From: an uncultured Lachnospiraceae bacterium | Lineage (GTDB): Bacteria > Bacillota > Clostridia > Lachnospirales > Lachnospiraceae | Reading direction: 5' to 3' | Length of the DNA: 6,030 bases | NCBI GenBank assembly: GCA_947175845.1 | Contig: CAMWOK010000195.1 | Span: 1-6,030, forward strand | Part shown: in pieces, positions 5,538-6,030 of the stretch | Numbering within the stretch: the stretch's first letter is position 1 | Layout: the number at the start of each line of letters is the position of its first letter | Notes under the pieces: generated by a model | The model's database searches: none | What the model was told of the DNA's origin: nothing | Seen by the model: only the letters and a program-made list of their open reading frames with translations | Program-made: the position numbers and the translations under genes

Positions 5538-6030
5538 CCTGTCCGATGACAATCACTGCCGGCGGCTGGACAGGCAGCTTAGCGGCCCTCCTCGCAATGT
5601 CCATCAGTGTACCCTGCACAGACTCCACTCCCGAATCAAATCTGCCATGGATCACCGCAGCCGGCGTGGATGCCGCCTTTCCTGCGCGCATCAGCTCCTC
5701 CGCAATCTGCGGCAGATTCTTTAGACCCATCAGAAACACAAGGGTTCCCTCAAGCTGCGCAAGCGCCGGAAAATCAATCGCATCCGCGAGCGCTCCGCCC
5801 TGGTTTTCGACCGCAGTATGCCCGGTTATGACATGAAAGCTTCTGCTGATGTTCCTGTGCGTCACCGGAATGCCCGCAAGCGCCGGAACTGCGATGCAGG
5901 AAGTGATGCCCGGAATACAGTCTGCCTCGATTCCCGCTGATCTGAGCGCTGCAAGCTCCTCCATTCCCCGGCCAAACACAAAGGGATCTCCTCCCTTTAA
6001 GCTGTCTCTTTTCCACCGCAGCCGCTGCAG
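5515..6030 (-). CDS. cobA: Uroporphyrinogen-III C-methyltransferase (SUMT), C-terminal part (5' end outside the window)
   Basis: 171 codons are visible plus TGA; the frame is open to the window edge, so the N-terminus is missing. SUMT transfers two methyl groups from SAM to C-2 and C-7 of uroporphyrinogen III, making precorrin-2 for siroheme and cobalamin. Family motifs are LKGGDPFVFGRG (5998-5963, SAM-binding loop), PGITSCIAVPALAGIPVTHR, TLVFLMGLKNLPQI, and a C-terminal PPAVIVIGQVV. A GTG at 5979 falls inside the conserved motif and cannot be the start. The protein ends just after the methyltransferase domain, so it is not a CobA-HemD fusion at its C-terminus, a fusion known in some Clostridia. 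The 5'-most residues (6030-5999, reading LQRLRWKRDS) look less like the family than the rest. Its stop codon is part of the next gene's promoter. Neighbouring hem/cob genes probably lie upstream. Confidence 0.93.
   Translation of the reverse strand: MQRLRWKRDSLKGGDPFVFGRGMEELAALRSAGIEADCIPGITSCIAVPALAGIPVTHRNISRSFHVITGHTAVENQGGALADAIDFPALAQLEGTLVFLMGLKNLPQIAEELMRAGKAASTPAAVIHGRFDSGVESVQGTLMDIARRAAKLPVQPPAVIVIGQVVDSSCL

Noticed and set aside
4852..5724. 290-codon open frame on the plus strand opposite the sensor gene and the cobA end
   Set aside because: The product is rich in His/Arg/Leu and shows no recognisable domain. It lies antisense to well-supported coding motifs of two genes and crosses their junction. 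It is explained by codon bias of the minus-strand genes.

Overview
The window reads as a piece of a chromosome from a low-to-mid GC, Gram-positive anaerobe, most likely a Lachnospiraceae-like member of the Clostridia. This is inference from protein style: a LysM/M14 cell-wall peptidase of the spore-former type, a TetR regulator typical of Clostridia, a tandem solute-binding-domain c-di-GMP sensor, and strong G-rich Shine-Dalgarno sites. No rRNA, tRNA, IS element, CRISPR array or phage gene was seen. All five genes lie on the minus strand, so transcription runs from high to low coordinates. Both ends of the window cut through a gene.

In transcription order: (1) the 3' part of cobA (uroporphyrinogen-III C-methyltransferase, siroheme/cobalamin branch; 6030-5515). 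(2) A membrane-anchored signalling protein (5463-2539) with a signal peptide or N-terminal membrane anchor, two periplasmic-type solute-binding domains, a transmembrane helix, a degenerate GGDEF domain and an apparently intact EAL domain. It has its own promoter, whose extended -10 element includes the cobA stop codon. (3) metF (methylenetetrahydrofolate reductase; 2520-1657), only 18 nt downstream with its own good Shine-Dalgarno, so probably co-transcribed with the sensor. (4) A peptidoglycan-binding + LysM + M14 metallopeptidase (1562-273) of the gamma-D-glutamyl-diaminopimelate endopeptidase type, after a 94-nt gap. (5) The first 50 codons of a TetR-family repressor (152-1), preceded by a consensus-like promoter embedded in two matching palindromic operators.

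Functionally, cobA (corrin/siroheme precursor) and metF (methyl-THF supply) both belong to one-carbon/B12 metabolism. The sensor between them would be expected to bind a small extracellular ligand and degrade c-di-GMP. Whether its position next to metF is functional or incidental cannot be decided from the sequence. The most informative non-coding element is the 54-bp operator region upstream of the TetR gene. It is a near-perfect 21-bp inverted repeat made of two 15-bp palindromes spaced about three helical turns apart.

I do not see a clearly new multi-gene system. The items most worth a second look are the TetR operator architecture, the pseudo-GGDEF/active-EAL dual-SBP sensor coupled to metF, and the compact stop-codon/promoter overlap that also moves the sensor's likely start codon.
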